From a virus: a stretch of 25,660 nt of DNA. This document shows, in pieces, positions 1 to 7,735 of this stretch. The stretch is taken from positions 1 to 25,660 of IMG/VR virus record IMGVR_UViG_3300042905_003102; one strand, written 5' to 3'. Within the stretch, counting starts at the first letter, position 1. Each line of letters starts with the position of its first letter. The translations under genes and the position numbers were made by a program. A model generated the notes under the pieces. The model was given only the letters and a program-made list of their open reading frames with translations. It searched no databases and was not told the DNA's origin.

Positions 1-170
1 AGAGATCCCGTTGGCGATCGCTCGAACTCACAGGGCGACAGAAAATGCCTGCTGTCTGATTCCGTCGCATGATGGATCAGGCTGAACCCGGATTCGGCGA
101 TTGCCTGCGAACACTTGAGAAGCGTCGGTTCAGGTCTCGGCGCGGACAAGATTCCGACGGAGATTCTCAC
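1..170 (-). CDS. Putative glycosyltransferase, C-terminus cut by window edge
   Basis: Reading leftward from GTG at 170, the frame stays open for 56 codons to the window edge. The GTG overlaps the TGA of the upstream gene (GTGA), and GGAG lies 8 bases before it, so the start is well supported. The visible N-terminus begins (M)RISVGILSAPRPEPTLLK and continues with an Ala-Glu-Ser-Gly-Phe segment. A beta-strand followed by a 'xAPRPxPTL' turn is how many GT-A fold glycosyltransferases of phage and bacterial surface clusters begin. The gene continues the glycosyltransferase cassette of its neighbours. The catalytic DxD would lie outside the window, so the family call rests on the first strand and the context. 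Confidence 0.6.
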   Translation of the reverse strand, partial: MRISVGILSAPRPEPTLLKCSQAIAESGFSLIHHATESDSRHFLSPCEFERSPTGS

Positions 171-910
171 TTCAACTTCTCCGCCTTGTACTTGTCCTGC
201 TTGTTCTCCCGGCGATTCTTCAGCAGCATCATCCGATGCTCGTTCCGCAGCATCGCCTTCTCAGGAGTCGTTCCGTCCGCGAACGGAGTGACTCGTCCGC
301 ACCAGTTGATAAACGGAGGCCCGAGATGCAGAACCTCGAACGGTGGCCGAACCTTATTCGACTCTGACCACTTCTGATGGAAGAACGAGTCAGCGCCGCC
401 TGCCCACGTCCAGTCCGTCTCATGCCACGGAGTCTTCTGCAGGAACGGTTCGCTCGCATGGAACAACTGGAAGTAGCCTGCGAACTCTTCGTTGTTCATC
501 GCTCTCTTCGACTGTCGCCATAGGCGATGTTCCGGGATTTCCGTTGGGATCTGGTGCAGAATCCTGCGATGCGGGGTGTAGATCTTTCCGATCTTCGGCA
601 CCCAGGCAAGTTTGTTCTTCGGGATGACGATGTCAGCATCAATGATGCACATCCAGTCGTGCCGACCGAAAACATCAAGCCCTTCTTCCATCGCTGCAAA
701 CTTATTGAACACAGCGCCACCGCGATAGAAAGCATCGCTGAGATGGACATGACAGTCGTTCTCCTGCGCAAGCTGGATCGTCTTATGGTCCTTCACCGTC
801 GTGACCACCATGAACTCGCTGAAGAACTCCCGGTTGTACGGGAGCGTCAGAGCGAGGATGTCGGCGTAGTCGACGCAGACGGTGATGCCTCGGGGCTTAA
901 TTGCTGTCAT
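167..910 (-). CDS. GT-A fold glycosyltransferase (DxD)
   Basis: A 247-aa protein. A GTG at 922 is also in frame, but the ATG at 910 forms an ATGA overlap with the upstream methyltransferase stop and is preferred. The layout is that of a small GT-A glycosyltransferase: an N-terminal strand (ITVCVDYADILA), a central 'FNKFAAMEEGL' segment resembling the acceptor-side helix of family 2 enzymes, then the strand WMCIIDADIVIP. Its Asp91-Ala-Asp93 is the likely metal and nucleotide-sugar binding DxD. The C-terminal half has conserved-looking W/G/H positions (ETDWTWAGGADSFFHQKW, LHLGPPFINWCGR). The sugar donor and acceptor cannot be read from sequence. It is probably cytoplasmic, as no signal peptide or membrane segment is seen, and it belongs to the downstream modification cassette. 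Confidence 0.72.
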   Translation of the reverse strand: MTAIKPRGITVCVDYADILALTLPYNREFFSEFMVVTTVKDHKTIQLAQENDCHVHLSDAFYRGGAVFNKFAAMEEGLDVFGRHDWMCIIDADIVIPKNKLAWVPKIGKIYTPHRRILHQIPTEIPEHRLWRQSKRAMNNEEFAGYFQLFHASEPFLQKTPWHETDWTWAGGADSFFHQKWSESNKVRPPFEVLHLGPPFINWCGRVTPFADGTTPEKAMLRNEHRMMLLKNRRENKQDKYKAEKLK

Positions 911-1446
911 AGTTCGATCCACCAGGACGGAAAGTCCTCATGAGTAACGTGAAACTGCAGGTAATGCTTCCTGCAGAACTCCAGAACAGCATGGATCACT
1001 CCATGATTGTCGATTGAGAAGTCATGACCTGAAAGTATTCCACCTTTAACGACTTTCGGAAACCAGAGCGACAAATCCCTTGACACATTTTCATAGTCGT
1101 GCTTCGCATCGATGTAGACGATTCCAATCGACTCGTCAGCAAACAAATGGTAGGCGTCTTCGCTTTTCAATCGATGGAAAGAAACTCGATTACCGAAAGT
1201 CAGCATGACTGCCTTTGCGATCTCGTAATCCTCGTTCCTGTCTCGGACGTCTTCTCTGAAGTGCGGGTAATAAGTCTCGAAGCCTTCATCGAATCCATCC
1301 CACGGATCAATCAAATAAATACTGCCCCTGAATCGTGACATGAATCCGCTGGCAAACACAGCCTGATGAGTTCCGACCTCAACGGCTGTTGTCAGTCCTC
1401 GTGCGTTTGCAACGTCAGCCAGTGCTTCACGATGCTGAAGAATCAT
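907..1446 (-). CDS. Class I SAM-dependent methyltransferase
   Basis: A 179-aa Rossmann-fold methyltransferase. Motif I is AVEVGTHQAVFAS (residues 21-33), with the acidic post-I strand SIYLIDPWDGF (42-52). A catalytic-type segment, VYIDAKHDYENVSRDL, covers about 110-125, and GGILSGHDF covers about 135-143. The pattern 'IDxxHxYxxVxxDL..W.p.v..GG.l.GHDf' is that of the Methyltransf_24 / TylF-like / cephalosporin-hydroxylase-like group, often found in sugar and glycan modification clusters. Asp113, His116 and Asp142 are candidate metal ligands. It lies 9 bases after the radical SAM gene and overlaps the following glycosyltransferase (ATGA). O-methylation of a sugar is the most natural role here, but this is inferred. 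Confidence 0.75.
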   Translation of the reverse strand: MILQHREALADVANARGLTTAVEVGTHQAVFASGFMSRFRGSIYLIDPWDGFDEGFETYYPHFREDVRDRNEDYEIAKAVMLTFGNRVSFHRLKSEDAYHLFADESIGIVYIDAKHDYENVSRDLSLWFPKVVKGGILSGHDFSIDNHGVIHAVLEFCRKHYLQFHVTHEDFPSWWIEL

Positions 1447-1455
1447 GTTCCGCTT

Positions 1456-2370
1456 TCAATAAATGTACCTTGTTGCAATTCTTCCTGAATCTTCAACCTT
1501 CTTTTCATCAATAATCTCCAAAACGTGCGAAGACCCCTTCAGTTTAAAGTCGGAATACTCGCTTGTTACCGTCGTTACAGACTCTGTCTGAGCCATGTGC
1601 CCGATACCATTCAAAGGAACGAGACATCTGTGACAGTGAAAAGAAACCTGATCATAGAAGTCTTGCATTGATTTAAGCCACCATCCATCAGTGACCTTAT
1701 GTCCCGTGTCAGGATATTCTGGATTGTACTGATTCAATATCGCCTGAGACGCCGCAACCTCACAGAAGAAAGCTCTTGCTTCACCTCTGAACTGGCAAAT
1801 CATAGATGACCAGTTCTGATTTATAGCGCATTTTGAAATCACGCCCCACCGCTCACCTTCATCCGGGATAAACTTCGAAAGCAATCCATGCACAGGAGCA
1901 TGCTTAGAGTCTTCATTCAGGCCAAACGGATCTGATTCCGGCCAGTCTCTTTTGAATTCATCAAAAGCAGACTTTTTCAGATGGACATTCAGATTTGAAA
2001 TCTTCGGATTGAATGTCTTTCTCATCTCTTTTCCGTGCCCAAGTGGGTCATTACACCAAAGCCCGCACTGCGATACCGGGAAATGACTCCTGAGTATCTC
2101 GCACAGCGTAATGAATTGCGGATGAAGAGTTGGCAGACCTCCGAATACGCCAACTACACCCCAGTATCCTGTTAGGCTCGAGACAGCCTTCTCAAAGTTT
2201 TCTATCGAAATGAATTCTGTCTTGCCTCCAAACTGAGATCCCTGCGTGCAGTTTGAACAAGACAGATTACAGGCTCTTGTGACGTGTATCTGAATGACTC
2301 CTCCTCGCCATGCGTTTTTTCGTTTCTTTGATGGCGGAACCATCTTTTCAATCGCTTCATCTGGACTCAA
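1456..2370 (-). CDS. Radical SAM enzyme with GGLP in place of GGEP
   Basis: A 304-aa protein starting at TTG 2370. An ATG exists at 2343, but GGAGG sits six bases before the TTG, which decides the start. The radical SAM [4Fe-4S] motif CNLSCSNC (Cys34, Cys38, Cys41; C-x3-C-x2-C) follows an IQIHVTRA strand. The usual GGEP SAM-binding motif reads GVFGGLPTLHPQF, so Glu is replaced by Leu. Further cysteines (CGLWCND, CQFRGEARAFFCEVA, FHCHRC near the C-terminus) could bind an auxiliary cluster or zinc. It overlaps the HNH gene upstream and precedes a methyltransferase. Radical SAM proteins of this general shape occur beside glycosyltransferases in phage and bacterial clusters. The substrate is unknown. 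Confidence 0.8.
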   Translation of the reverse strand: MSPDEAIEKMVPPSKKRKNAWRGGVIQIHVTRACNLSCSNCTQGSQFGGKTEFISIENFEKAVSSLTGYWGVVGVFGGLPTLHPQFITLCEILRSHFPVSQCGLWCNDPLGHGKEMRKTFNPKISNLNVHLKKSAFDEFKRDWPESDPFGLNEDSKHAPVHGLLSKFIPDEGERWGVISKCAINQNWSSMICQFRGEARAFFCEVAASQAILNQYNPEYPDTGHKVTDGWWLKSMQDFYDQVSFHCHRCLVPLNGIGHMAQTESVTTVTSEYSDFKLKGSSHVLEIIDEKKVEDSGRIATRYIY

Positions 2371-2977
2371 TTAACGCCTCCATTTCATTTGGCCTTCTGT
2401 GCGACTGCCTGAATGCCTTGTCGTAAGTCACGTTATATTTCTTTGAAAACTGCGCGACTGTCATCTTCTCTCCGTATGCGAAAACATACCGGCTTGTGGT
2501 CTTGTTGTTTGCCTGCTCCTCGACTGTCCCCCACTTGCAGTTTCCCGGTGTGTAACCAAGATCGTTATTCTTCCTTTCAACAGAATGGTTTTCTGATGGG
2601 CTACTGCCCATGTCGTCTATGAAGTTCTGGAATTCATTCCATCTTTCACAAACCTGTATTCCTCTCTTGACGTAAAGCCGTTCGCTTCCGCTTGTTCCGC
2701 GACATCTTTGATGCATTGCTTTCCAAGCTACATACTCTTTCGTCCTTCGATCTCTTTTTGACTGCCCATGTTTAAAGTTTTTCTGGGCAACAAGTCGGCT
2801 TCTAAGGCATCCGCAACTAAGAGTGTTTCCGCTTCGCATGCTTTTAAGTGCAACAATCAGCTCGCAGCCGCAGTCACAAGAGCAAACGAAAGCCCTCAGT
2901 TGCCCAATATTTTGAGCCTGTCGTATCACGACAAGATTTCCGTATCGATCTCCAGTTTTTACCTCAACGGCTTTCAC
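2357..2977 (-). CDS. HNH/AP2-type homing endonuclease-like protein
   Basis: A 206-aa protein starting at GTG 2977, which overlaps the methyltransferase stop (GTGA). It has three parts. The first is an N-terminal AP2-like DNA-binding module with a Cys-rich knuckle (CSCDCGCE, then LSCGCL near residues 54-58). The second is a central segment, YVAWKAMHQRC..RGIxVCxRWNxFxNFxxDMG (about 82-123), followed by SVERKNNDLGYTPGNCKW and EQANN (about 132-157). This is the signature of the HNH family with AP2-like repeats. The third is a C-terminal helix-turn-helix-like tail (EKMTVAQFSKKYNVTYDKAFR). Free-standing homing endonucleases of this kind are common selfish genes in phages. Its position inside a biosynthetic cassette suggests insertion, though its coupling to both neighbours shows it is now part of the operon. 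Confidence 0.78.
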   Translation of the reverse strand: MKAVEVKTGDRYGNLVVIRQAQNIGQLRAFVCSCDCGCELIVALKSMRSGNTLSCGCLRSRLVAQKNFKHGQSKRDRRTKEYVAWKAMHQRCRGTSGSERLYVKRGIQVCERWNEFQNFIDDMGSSPSENHSVERKNNDLGYTPGNCKWGTVEEQANNKTTSRYVFAYGEKMTVAQFSKKYNVTYDKAFRQSHRRPNEMEALIESR

Positions 2978-3696
2978 AGCGACCTCACTGCATCGTAAAC
3001 GTAGTCGCGATTGCTCCAGACAGCGAATCGATCAGAGTCTGGATGCGTACCGCGAGGATAGAAGACTCGCGATGGATTCTCGGCAATCTTCTTCATATCG
3101 AATCTCTTAAATGCCGCAGAGACGATCTCGTCGTTCAGGACGTGAGGCTCAGTGACTGTTGGTGCGTGGTAGTGGATGTCCATGCGGATTTCGCCGTCCA
3201 TGTCGCATACTTGCTCGCAGACTTCGATTGCCTTTTGAAAACTGTCAACGTGATCGATCGCGTTGACAGAGATCACCGCGTCATAAGACGATGGACTGAT
3301 CCACACCTCTTCCGCTTCTTCAATTGTGCATTCCAAAGTTCCCGGACACCTGATGTATCCGCACCTGTCATACCACCCATGAAGAGGATCAAGCAAGTGA
3401 ACAGTGGCTCCAGCAAAGAACCGACTCAGGCCCAATGGACCTGATCCGACCTCCAGAACCTTTTTGCCAGAGAAGTATGTCGGCTCAATGTGCAGCCTCT
3501 TGCAGTATCGCCATTTGTCGGCATTGATCCACGTCTCGATCGCGTTCAGTTCCTCCGAAGAGAAACGCTGGATTTTCTCATGCTGCTTCGGGCACGGGAC
3601 TCCGTACAGTTCTTTGATTCTTCCATGGAACCATCGGACGTAAAAAGAGATCTCGTCCTTCCAGAACCGCTTCTCTTCATCGTACTTCGTCGTCAT
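2974..3696 (-). CDS. SAM-dependent methyltransferase
   Basis: A 240-aa protein. The frame opens at 3738, but ATG 3696 has GGGAG six bases upstream and leaves only a 20-base overlap with the previous gene, so it is preferred. Motif I is KKVLEVGSGPLGLSRFF (about 78-94), with the post-I strand ATVHLLDPL ending in Asp103. Motif post-II/III is YDAVISVNAIDHVDSFQKAI (about 138-157). This is the Methyltransf_11/25 arrangement. A C-terminal 'GEIRMDIHYHAPTVTEPHVL' segment carries His residues near the expected active-site face. The first 75 residues are helical and probably give substrate specificity. It lies between the glycosyltransferase fusion and the HNH gene. A sugar or lipid-linked intermediate is a plausible substrate, but nothing in the sequence proves it. 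Confidence 0.77.
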   Translation of the reverse strand: MTTKYDEEKRFWKDEISFYVRWFHGRIKELYGVPCPKQHEKIQRFSSEELNAIETWINADKWRYCKRLHIEPTYFSGKKVLEVGSGPLGLSRFFAGATVHLLDPLHGWYDRCGYIRCPGTLECTIEEAEEVWISPSSYDAVISVNAIDHVDSFQKAIEVCEQVCDMDGEIRMDIHYHAPTVTEPHVLNDEIVSAAFKRFDMKKIAENPSRVFYPRGTHPDSDRFAVWSNRDYVYDAVRSL

Positions 3697-5167
3697 ACCA
3701 ATCTCCCTTCCAAGATCGATCATTGACATGGTCCCCAATCTTCAAACTGAATGGGTGATCCGCAACTCTGAATTCGCCGTCAGACTTTGCGACATCCTTC
3801 CACTTCTCATAATCCTTAACTGTCCATGAGAAATGTTCATTTCCATAAGGCGATGAAACCGCATACGGATTCCACCCCATCGCAATCGGGTCAGCCTCGC
3901 TGATCTTCGCGTCTCGTAGCTTCTTTGCAAGTCGCAGGTCTTCTCCCAGAGAAACAGAATCGAACCCGCCGACACTCCAGAACGCAGAACGAGTCACTCC
4001 CCAGGTACACTGAAACGCTTTATCAGCTTTGTCTTCGCGCCAGTAAGTTTTGCACCGCGTCAAATCACGAGATCCACGGACCAGAACCTGACTTGCCCTG
4101 CACCAGTCCGATCGACTCAGTGCATTCTCGACAGCAGACAATGCATCAGGAAGGAAGATGTCGTCGTCATCCCAGAACACGAAGGCATCGACCGAATCAC
4201 CGAACATCTGAGCAATAGCGTTTCTCTTGCTTCCCAGAGAGGCGTGAGGCTCGTTGCGACTTACGATGTTCCATCGATCGCCAGACGACTCAGGAATCTC
4301 CCCATGGTCATCATACGCGATCAGGAGCCGGTCTTCGTAATTCTGATTTTCGAAGCAGGAGATCAAATGCCCAAGAAGTTCCGGTCTGCGGAATGTCGGA
4401 ACGCAAACGCCGATCCTCATTTGATTCTGAGATGATCTGCTTTTGCTGAAGATTTTGTGAATCGTTAGCTTTGAATCCTGCGATCGTTTCTTAAATGACG
4501 CATTCTCATGGCCGGCGGCTCTCATCTCACCAGCATGCTTGCGAGTCATTAAAGAATGATTTAGTCCGATCGCGACCGATTCGTCTGGAACCCTCCATGG
4601 CAAAATGCTAAAGAATCTCTGCACTTCAGTATCGATCTCAATTGGAAGGAACGTATCCAGTGGCCAGCTGATCGTGTTTTCGCTGGAATCAACGGCAGGA
4701 GTCAGGCATCTCTCTCCGAGATCAGTCCATCCATGCTTTCCCTGCTCAAGCATCGCGTTGATGTTCGCAACCCACTTCTTCGCGACTTCGCTGCCGGGAC
4801 AACAGTAAATGTAACCAGCGATCACTCGTCGCGGGGGAGTCGACCACGTCATGAATCCGCATTCATGTCCTGTGTCGAGCTCCTTTGGCGACCGCAGCAT
4901 CAGCGTATCTGCGTCAATGTAGAGTCCTCCGTACTGCATCAACACGGCAGCGCGGACACAATCAGACTTCACGCCGAGTTCTTTGATGTTCTTCCATGAC
5001 GGATGCAGAATCCCGTCCGGAATGTACTTGTCGATATTCGCTGATGTGATGTGATGGAACAAGCAGCCGTCCAGACACTTTGATCGGATGGTGTCGAGGC
5101 AAAATTCAATGTAAGGCCACTTGCGAGCTTTCGGAGCATGCTCCCAGTAGGTGAAAACATTGAGCAT
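3677..5167 (-). CDS. Bifunctional two-domain glycosyltransferase (DXD-type plus GT2)
   Basis: A 496-aa protein with a strong start (GGAGG six bases before ATG 5167). Residues 1-215 match the DXD-sugar glycosyltransferase fold (Gly_transf_sug; OCH1/TcdB-like): KSDCVRAAVLMQYGGLYIDADTLML (67-91), with Asp85-Ala-Asp87 as the metal-binding DXD. A basic linker (about 220-249) leads to a second domain from Met250. That domain has the family 2 start IGVCVPTFRRPELLGHLI, then LGSKRNAIA (about 311-319) and FWDDDDIFLPDAL (332-344), where the Asp run is the GT2 metal site, and later GGFDS..GEDLRL, the usual acceptor/base motif. No ribosome site precedes Met250, so one polypeptide is expected. It probably adds two successive sugars, or works as a small glycan polymerase. 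Donors are unknown. Confidence 0.8.
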   Translation of the reverse strand: MLNVFTYWEHAPKARKWPYIEFCLDTIRSKCLDGCLFHHITSANIDKYIPDGILHPSWKNIKELGVKSDCVRAAVLMQYGGLYIDADTLMLRSPKELDTGHECGFMTWSTPPRRVIAGYIYCCPGSEVAKKWVANINAMLEQGKHGWTDLGERCLTPAVDSSENTISWPLDTFLPIEIDTEVQRFFSILPWRVPDESVAIGLNHSLMTRKHAGEMRAAGHENASFKKRSQDSKLTIHKIFSKSRSSQNQMRIGVCVPTFRRPELLGHLISCFENQNYEDRLLIAYDDHGEIPESSGDRWNIVSRNEPHASLGSKRNAIAQMFGDSVDAFVFWDDDDIFLPDALSAVENALSRSDWCRASQVLVRGSRDLTRCKTYWREDKADKAFQCTWGVTRSAFWSVGGFDSVSLGEDLRLAKKLRDAKISEADPIAMGWNPYAVSSPYGNEHFSWTVKDYEKWKDVAKSDGEFRVADHPFSLKIGDHVNDRSWKGDWYDDEVR

Positions 5168-5168
5168 C

Positions 5169-5903
5169 TCATTCCTCCGTAAACCGACCTCTCAGCCAAT
5201 CTCGCATGGTCGGCCTCCATACGTTGCTTTGGTAATTCAGCACATTGGCATCAATTTCATTCAGTTGGCGAAGCATCAGTGGCCTCAGCAGTCTCTTCAA
5301 GAACTGCGGGTACTGAACGCCCTGCCAATTGCCTCCGTAAGGTATCGGCGTGCGATCCAATTGCCAATGATTTTCGTACAGTATTTCGAACAGGTACAAA
5401 TTATTCGGGAACCCGTATTCGACGAACATCTGCTGAAGTTTCGCCTTCTCGAACACATGCGGGAGATGAGTGCCGGCCTGAAAGTTTCCTCGACCATTTG
5501 CTGCAAGCGCGCCGAACGTCATTCTGATCAGCCGATGCCACTCTCGCTTCGAGTTTACCCGATACCACGGGTCGTACCGCAAGACTCTTAGATCCTCGAG
5601 CGACGTTGGCTTCAGGAAGAACTGGTCGTCCATCATCCAGACGAACTCTTCCTCGATCTCCGGATGAGACGCTGCCAACATGATCTTTGCCTGCGTGTCT
5701 CGGAATGCCATGCGGCCTGGCAGCTCTCGCATCTTCGTCAGGCGGGAAGCCGGAATGTGATGCCCCGTGTACCACTTCGGTTTATCGCCGATGATCGTGA
5801 AGGCCGGTGTCCCGGTGAAGTTCTTCCGCACGGATGCCATCGACAGCCGGAGTTCTTCGCCGTTGTCCGGGCCTATGACGTTGAGATAGACGAAGGCTGT
5901 CAT
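5169..5903 (-). CDS. Stealth-like / GT-A glycosyl(phospho)transferase
   Basis: A 244-aa protein. It begins with the strand TAFVYLNVIGPDNGEELRLSM, then SVRKNF and FTIIGDKPKWY, a conserved FRDTQAKIMLAASHPEIEEEF (about 67-87), and WMMDDQFFLKP (89-99). The order 'eELr.Sl.Sv.kNf - iigd.P.wy - K...a...p.i.e.F.w..DD.ff' is that of capsule-type Stealth phosphotransferases and related phage glycosyltransferases. Asp92-Asp93 would be the catalytic or metal-binding pair. The C-terminal half (WQLDRTPIPYGG, NVLNYQSNVWRPTMRDWL) gives no further motif. The ATG directly follows the TGA of the small membrane gene upstream, and the stop is one base before the fusion glycosyltransferase. It is therefore the first enzyme of the modification cassette after the tail genes. 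Confidence 0.65.
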   Translation of the reverse strand: MTAFVYLNVIGPDNGEELRLSMASVRKNFTGTPAFTIIGDKPKWYTGHHIPASRLTKMRELPGRMAFRDTQAKIMLAASHPEIEEEFVWMMDDQFFLKPTSLEDLRVLRYDPWYRVNSKREWHRLIRMTFGALAANGRGNFQAGTHLPHVFEKAKLQQMFVEYGFPNNLYLFEILYENHWQLDRTPIPYGGNWQGVQYPQFLKRLLRPLMLRQLNEIDANVLNYQSNVWRPTMRDWLRGRFTEE

Positions 5904-6077
5904 TCAAAATCCCGCATTGTGAATTCCTTCTTGCAACTCGCGGTCATCTTTCTCAATCTGAATTTGTATCGCAGCATTCGATGCCCAAGACACAATCCGT
6001 CGCGATCCTTTTAGCAAGGCGTGCGCGCCAATCCAAACGAGATACACGAGAAATAAATACCTGATCGCCGTCTTCAT
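5904..6077 (-). CDS. Small single-span membrane protein (57 aa)
   Basis: An unannotated short gene that exactly fills the space between two larger ones. Its ATG at 6077 immediately follows the TAA of the Cys-rich gene, and its TGA immediately precedes the ATG of the glycosyltransferase. The product starts MKTAIRYLFLVYLVWIGA, so residues 5-22 form one hydrophobic membrane segment after a short positive end. A basic stretch (KGSRR) and an amphipathic, charged tail (IQIQIEKDDRELQEGIHNAGF) follow. It could be a membrane anchor for the glycosyltransferases or a holin/spanin-like lysis accessory. No lysis gene is recognisable nearby, so neither role can be claimed. Confidence 0.6.
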   Translation of the reverse strand: MKTAIRYLFLVYLVWIGAHALLKGSRRIVSWASNAAIQIQIEKDDRELQEGIHNAGF

Positions 6078-6677
6078 TTAGCAGTCCTGATTGTCAGGTT
6101 CCCCGCACAGTCCCTCGCCAGGTCTTGTCAAAGTTAAATCTACAGTTGCAACTCCGCCGCCTATTGGAACATTCTGAAAAATCAGCCACCGTAAAACATT
6201 GGAGCTGTCATTCACTCCACATCCACACAATTTCAAGTAGTTGAAGAACAGCCCATCCGATATCCACGGACCTGTTCCCGAGACGAGCGATCGATGATAC
6301 ACCTCGATCGCCCAGTCGCATTCCTGAATCCCATACAACGCAGCATATTCAGGGTCGATGTTTTCCATCTGAAAAATACGAAACCCCGTTTCAGACTCGA
6401 GCGATTCGCAACCCGGAATCGACTTGATGTAGTTGCCAACAAAGTTGTAAAACTGATTTGAGATGTCGGCCCACGTCACCTCTGTTGCTGGTAGGTCATA
6501 CCCGTCACCAGGTCCCAACGTCCACGGATCAGACCAAACGCGAAATTCATTAACACACGATTCCGCCACGGAACTAATAAAAGCGCACCCGATGTAACTT
6601 CCAGCATCTGCGGTGCAGCATCTGAGTCCGTCGATGCAAGTACAGCACTCGAGCCACTTCTTCTTCATCATGCCCAT
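6078..6677 (-). CDS. Cysteine-rich hypothetical protein of the distal tail region
   Basis: A 199-aa protein. The frame extends to 6713, but ATG 6677 overlaps the upstream stop (TGATG) with GGAG eight bases before it, so this start is chosen. It begins MGMMKKKWLECCTCIDGLRCC and contains 13 cysteines in all (about 6.5%), many as CC, CxC or CGC. The middle is rich in aromatic residues (EVTWADISNQFYNFVGNYIKSIPGCESL, CDWAIEVYHRSLV), and the end is LCGEPDNQDC. I recognise no family. Its place directly after two distal tail genes suggests a receptor-binding or tail-tip component, with cysteines holding metal or disulfides outside the cell. Confidence 0.6.
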   Translation of the reverse strand: MGMMKKKWLECCTCIDGLRCCTADAGSYIGCAFISSVAESCVNEFRVWSDPWTLGPGDGYDLPATEVTWADISNQFYNFVGNYIKSIPGCESLESETGFRIFQMENIDPEYAALYGIQECDWAIEVYHRSLVSGTGPWISDGLFFNYLKLCGCGVNDSSNVLRWLIFQNVPIGGGVATVDLTLTRPGEGLCGEPDNQDC

Positions 6678-7735
6678 CAGACACTCTCCGACACGCTGTC
6701 TGATGTTGGGCACGGAGTGTCAGGTCCGACACAGGAAACGCCTTCAACAATTACTCGAGTACAGCTAATCTGCTGGAATATCTTCGACCCGTCTGCAAGT
6801 TCGCAGCATTCGTAATTCGGAAACGGCAAAGACAGTAGCGGCTTCTCTGAATTCACAACGTCATACAGTCTGTTTGATATCGGGTCGTCCGATGCGGACA
6901 GACTCGTAGACGCACTCAGGGATGAGCTTAATGACGCACTGGCTGAGTCGCTGGCAGCATCCGCCGCAGCGCGTTTGATCATCTTGACGAGACTTCCGCC
7001 CTTAAGCGGGATCGTCTCCGCTGTGTGCGCGTAGACGATCTGGCCTGTTCCATTCCCTGCCGTCCGACTTACTTCGACGGACTCAACAGACTCGCAGTCT
7101 GCTGCTTCAGTCATATCGAGCAGTAAACACAGATCGCATGGATCATCCGACGCAGACGCAGAAACCGAAGTCGATGCGGAAGCCGAAGCAGATTCACTCC
7201 CCGGAATCGGGGGCTGTTCGTCCCAGTCGCTCAGTTCAACTTCGTACCACCCGTCGCCCAGACACTCACCGACGATCCCGTACTTCAGCTTCATCCCGGC
7301 GCTCTGCAGGATCTCCCACCGCTTCGAGTCTTCGTTGTAAACCACATAGAAGAACTCGCCGGCGACCTTCTGGACCTGATCGTTGAGTCCGCCGAGAACG
7401 TCGTATCCTCTGAACGGAGTCGACAGAGTGTCTTCTTCGTGAACACCAGACTTCTTGTTAAGCCGGAACCACTGGCACATACCGGACGGAACGTCGTCCA
7501 GGGCTTCTGCCAGATCGGTCTTCACGTCCTGAACTGCGAAGTCCTCAGTCGCCACAGCGAGTCGCGTGAAAGACCGTCGCATGTTCGCCGACTGGTTTCC
7601 CAGCGTCTCATTAACCATCGACGAACCATTGGTCAGGGCAATGTCTCGGCGCGAACGCAGTGACTCGGCCTGCTCGACATTAAGTCGGTCGGCAGTCAGC
7701 GGGTCTCCCGGGATCCATTGTTTCGGTCGTGTCAT
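6677..7735 (-). CDS. Ser-rich distal tail/fibre structural protein
   Basis: A 352-aa protein with an ATGA overlap with the gene before it. The N-terminus, MTRPKQWIPGDPLTADRLN followed by a long helix-like stretch, is the 'W.PGD.LTA..LN' opening seen in many phage tail fibre and virion structural proteins. Two low-complexity tracts separate compact modules: SESASASASTSVSASAS near residues 178-195, and DSASASLSSSLSASTSLSAS near 266-285. The end is DSVSESV. Ten cysteines include CDLC and ECC pairs. Linkers of this type act as flexible spacers and are classic O-glycosylation sites, which matters because a glycosyltransferase cassette follows. A virion location is inferred from gene order after the tape measure. 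Confidence 0.7.
   Translation of the reverse strand: MTRPKQWIPGDPLTADRLNVEQAESLRSRRDIALTNGSSMVNETLGNQSANMRRSFTRLAVATEDFAVQDVKTDLAEALDDVPSGMCQWFRLNKKSGVHEEDTLSTPFRGYDVLGGLNDQVQKVAGEFFYVVYNEDSKRWEILQSAGMKLKYGIVGECLGDGWYEVELSDWDEQPPIPGSESASASASTSVSASASDDPCDLCLLLDMTEAADCESVESVEVSRTAGNGTGQIVYAHTAETIPLKGGSLVKMIKRAAADAASDSASASLSSSLSASTSLSASDDPISNRLYDVVNSEKPLLSLPFPNYECCELADGSKIFQQISCTRVIVEGVSCVGPDTPCPTSDSVSESV

Noticed and set aside
1-5903. Host surface-polysaccharide operon adjoining a prophage
   Set aside because: All genes continue in the same direction and coupling as the tail genes with no attachment site or integrase between them, so a phage-encoded cassette is simpler. A prophage edge outside the window cannot be excluded.
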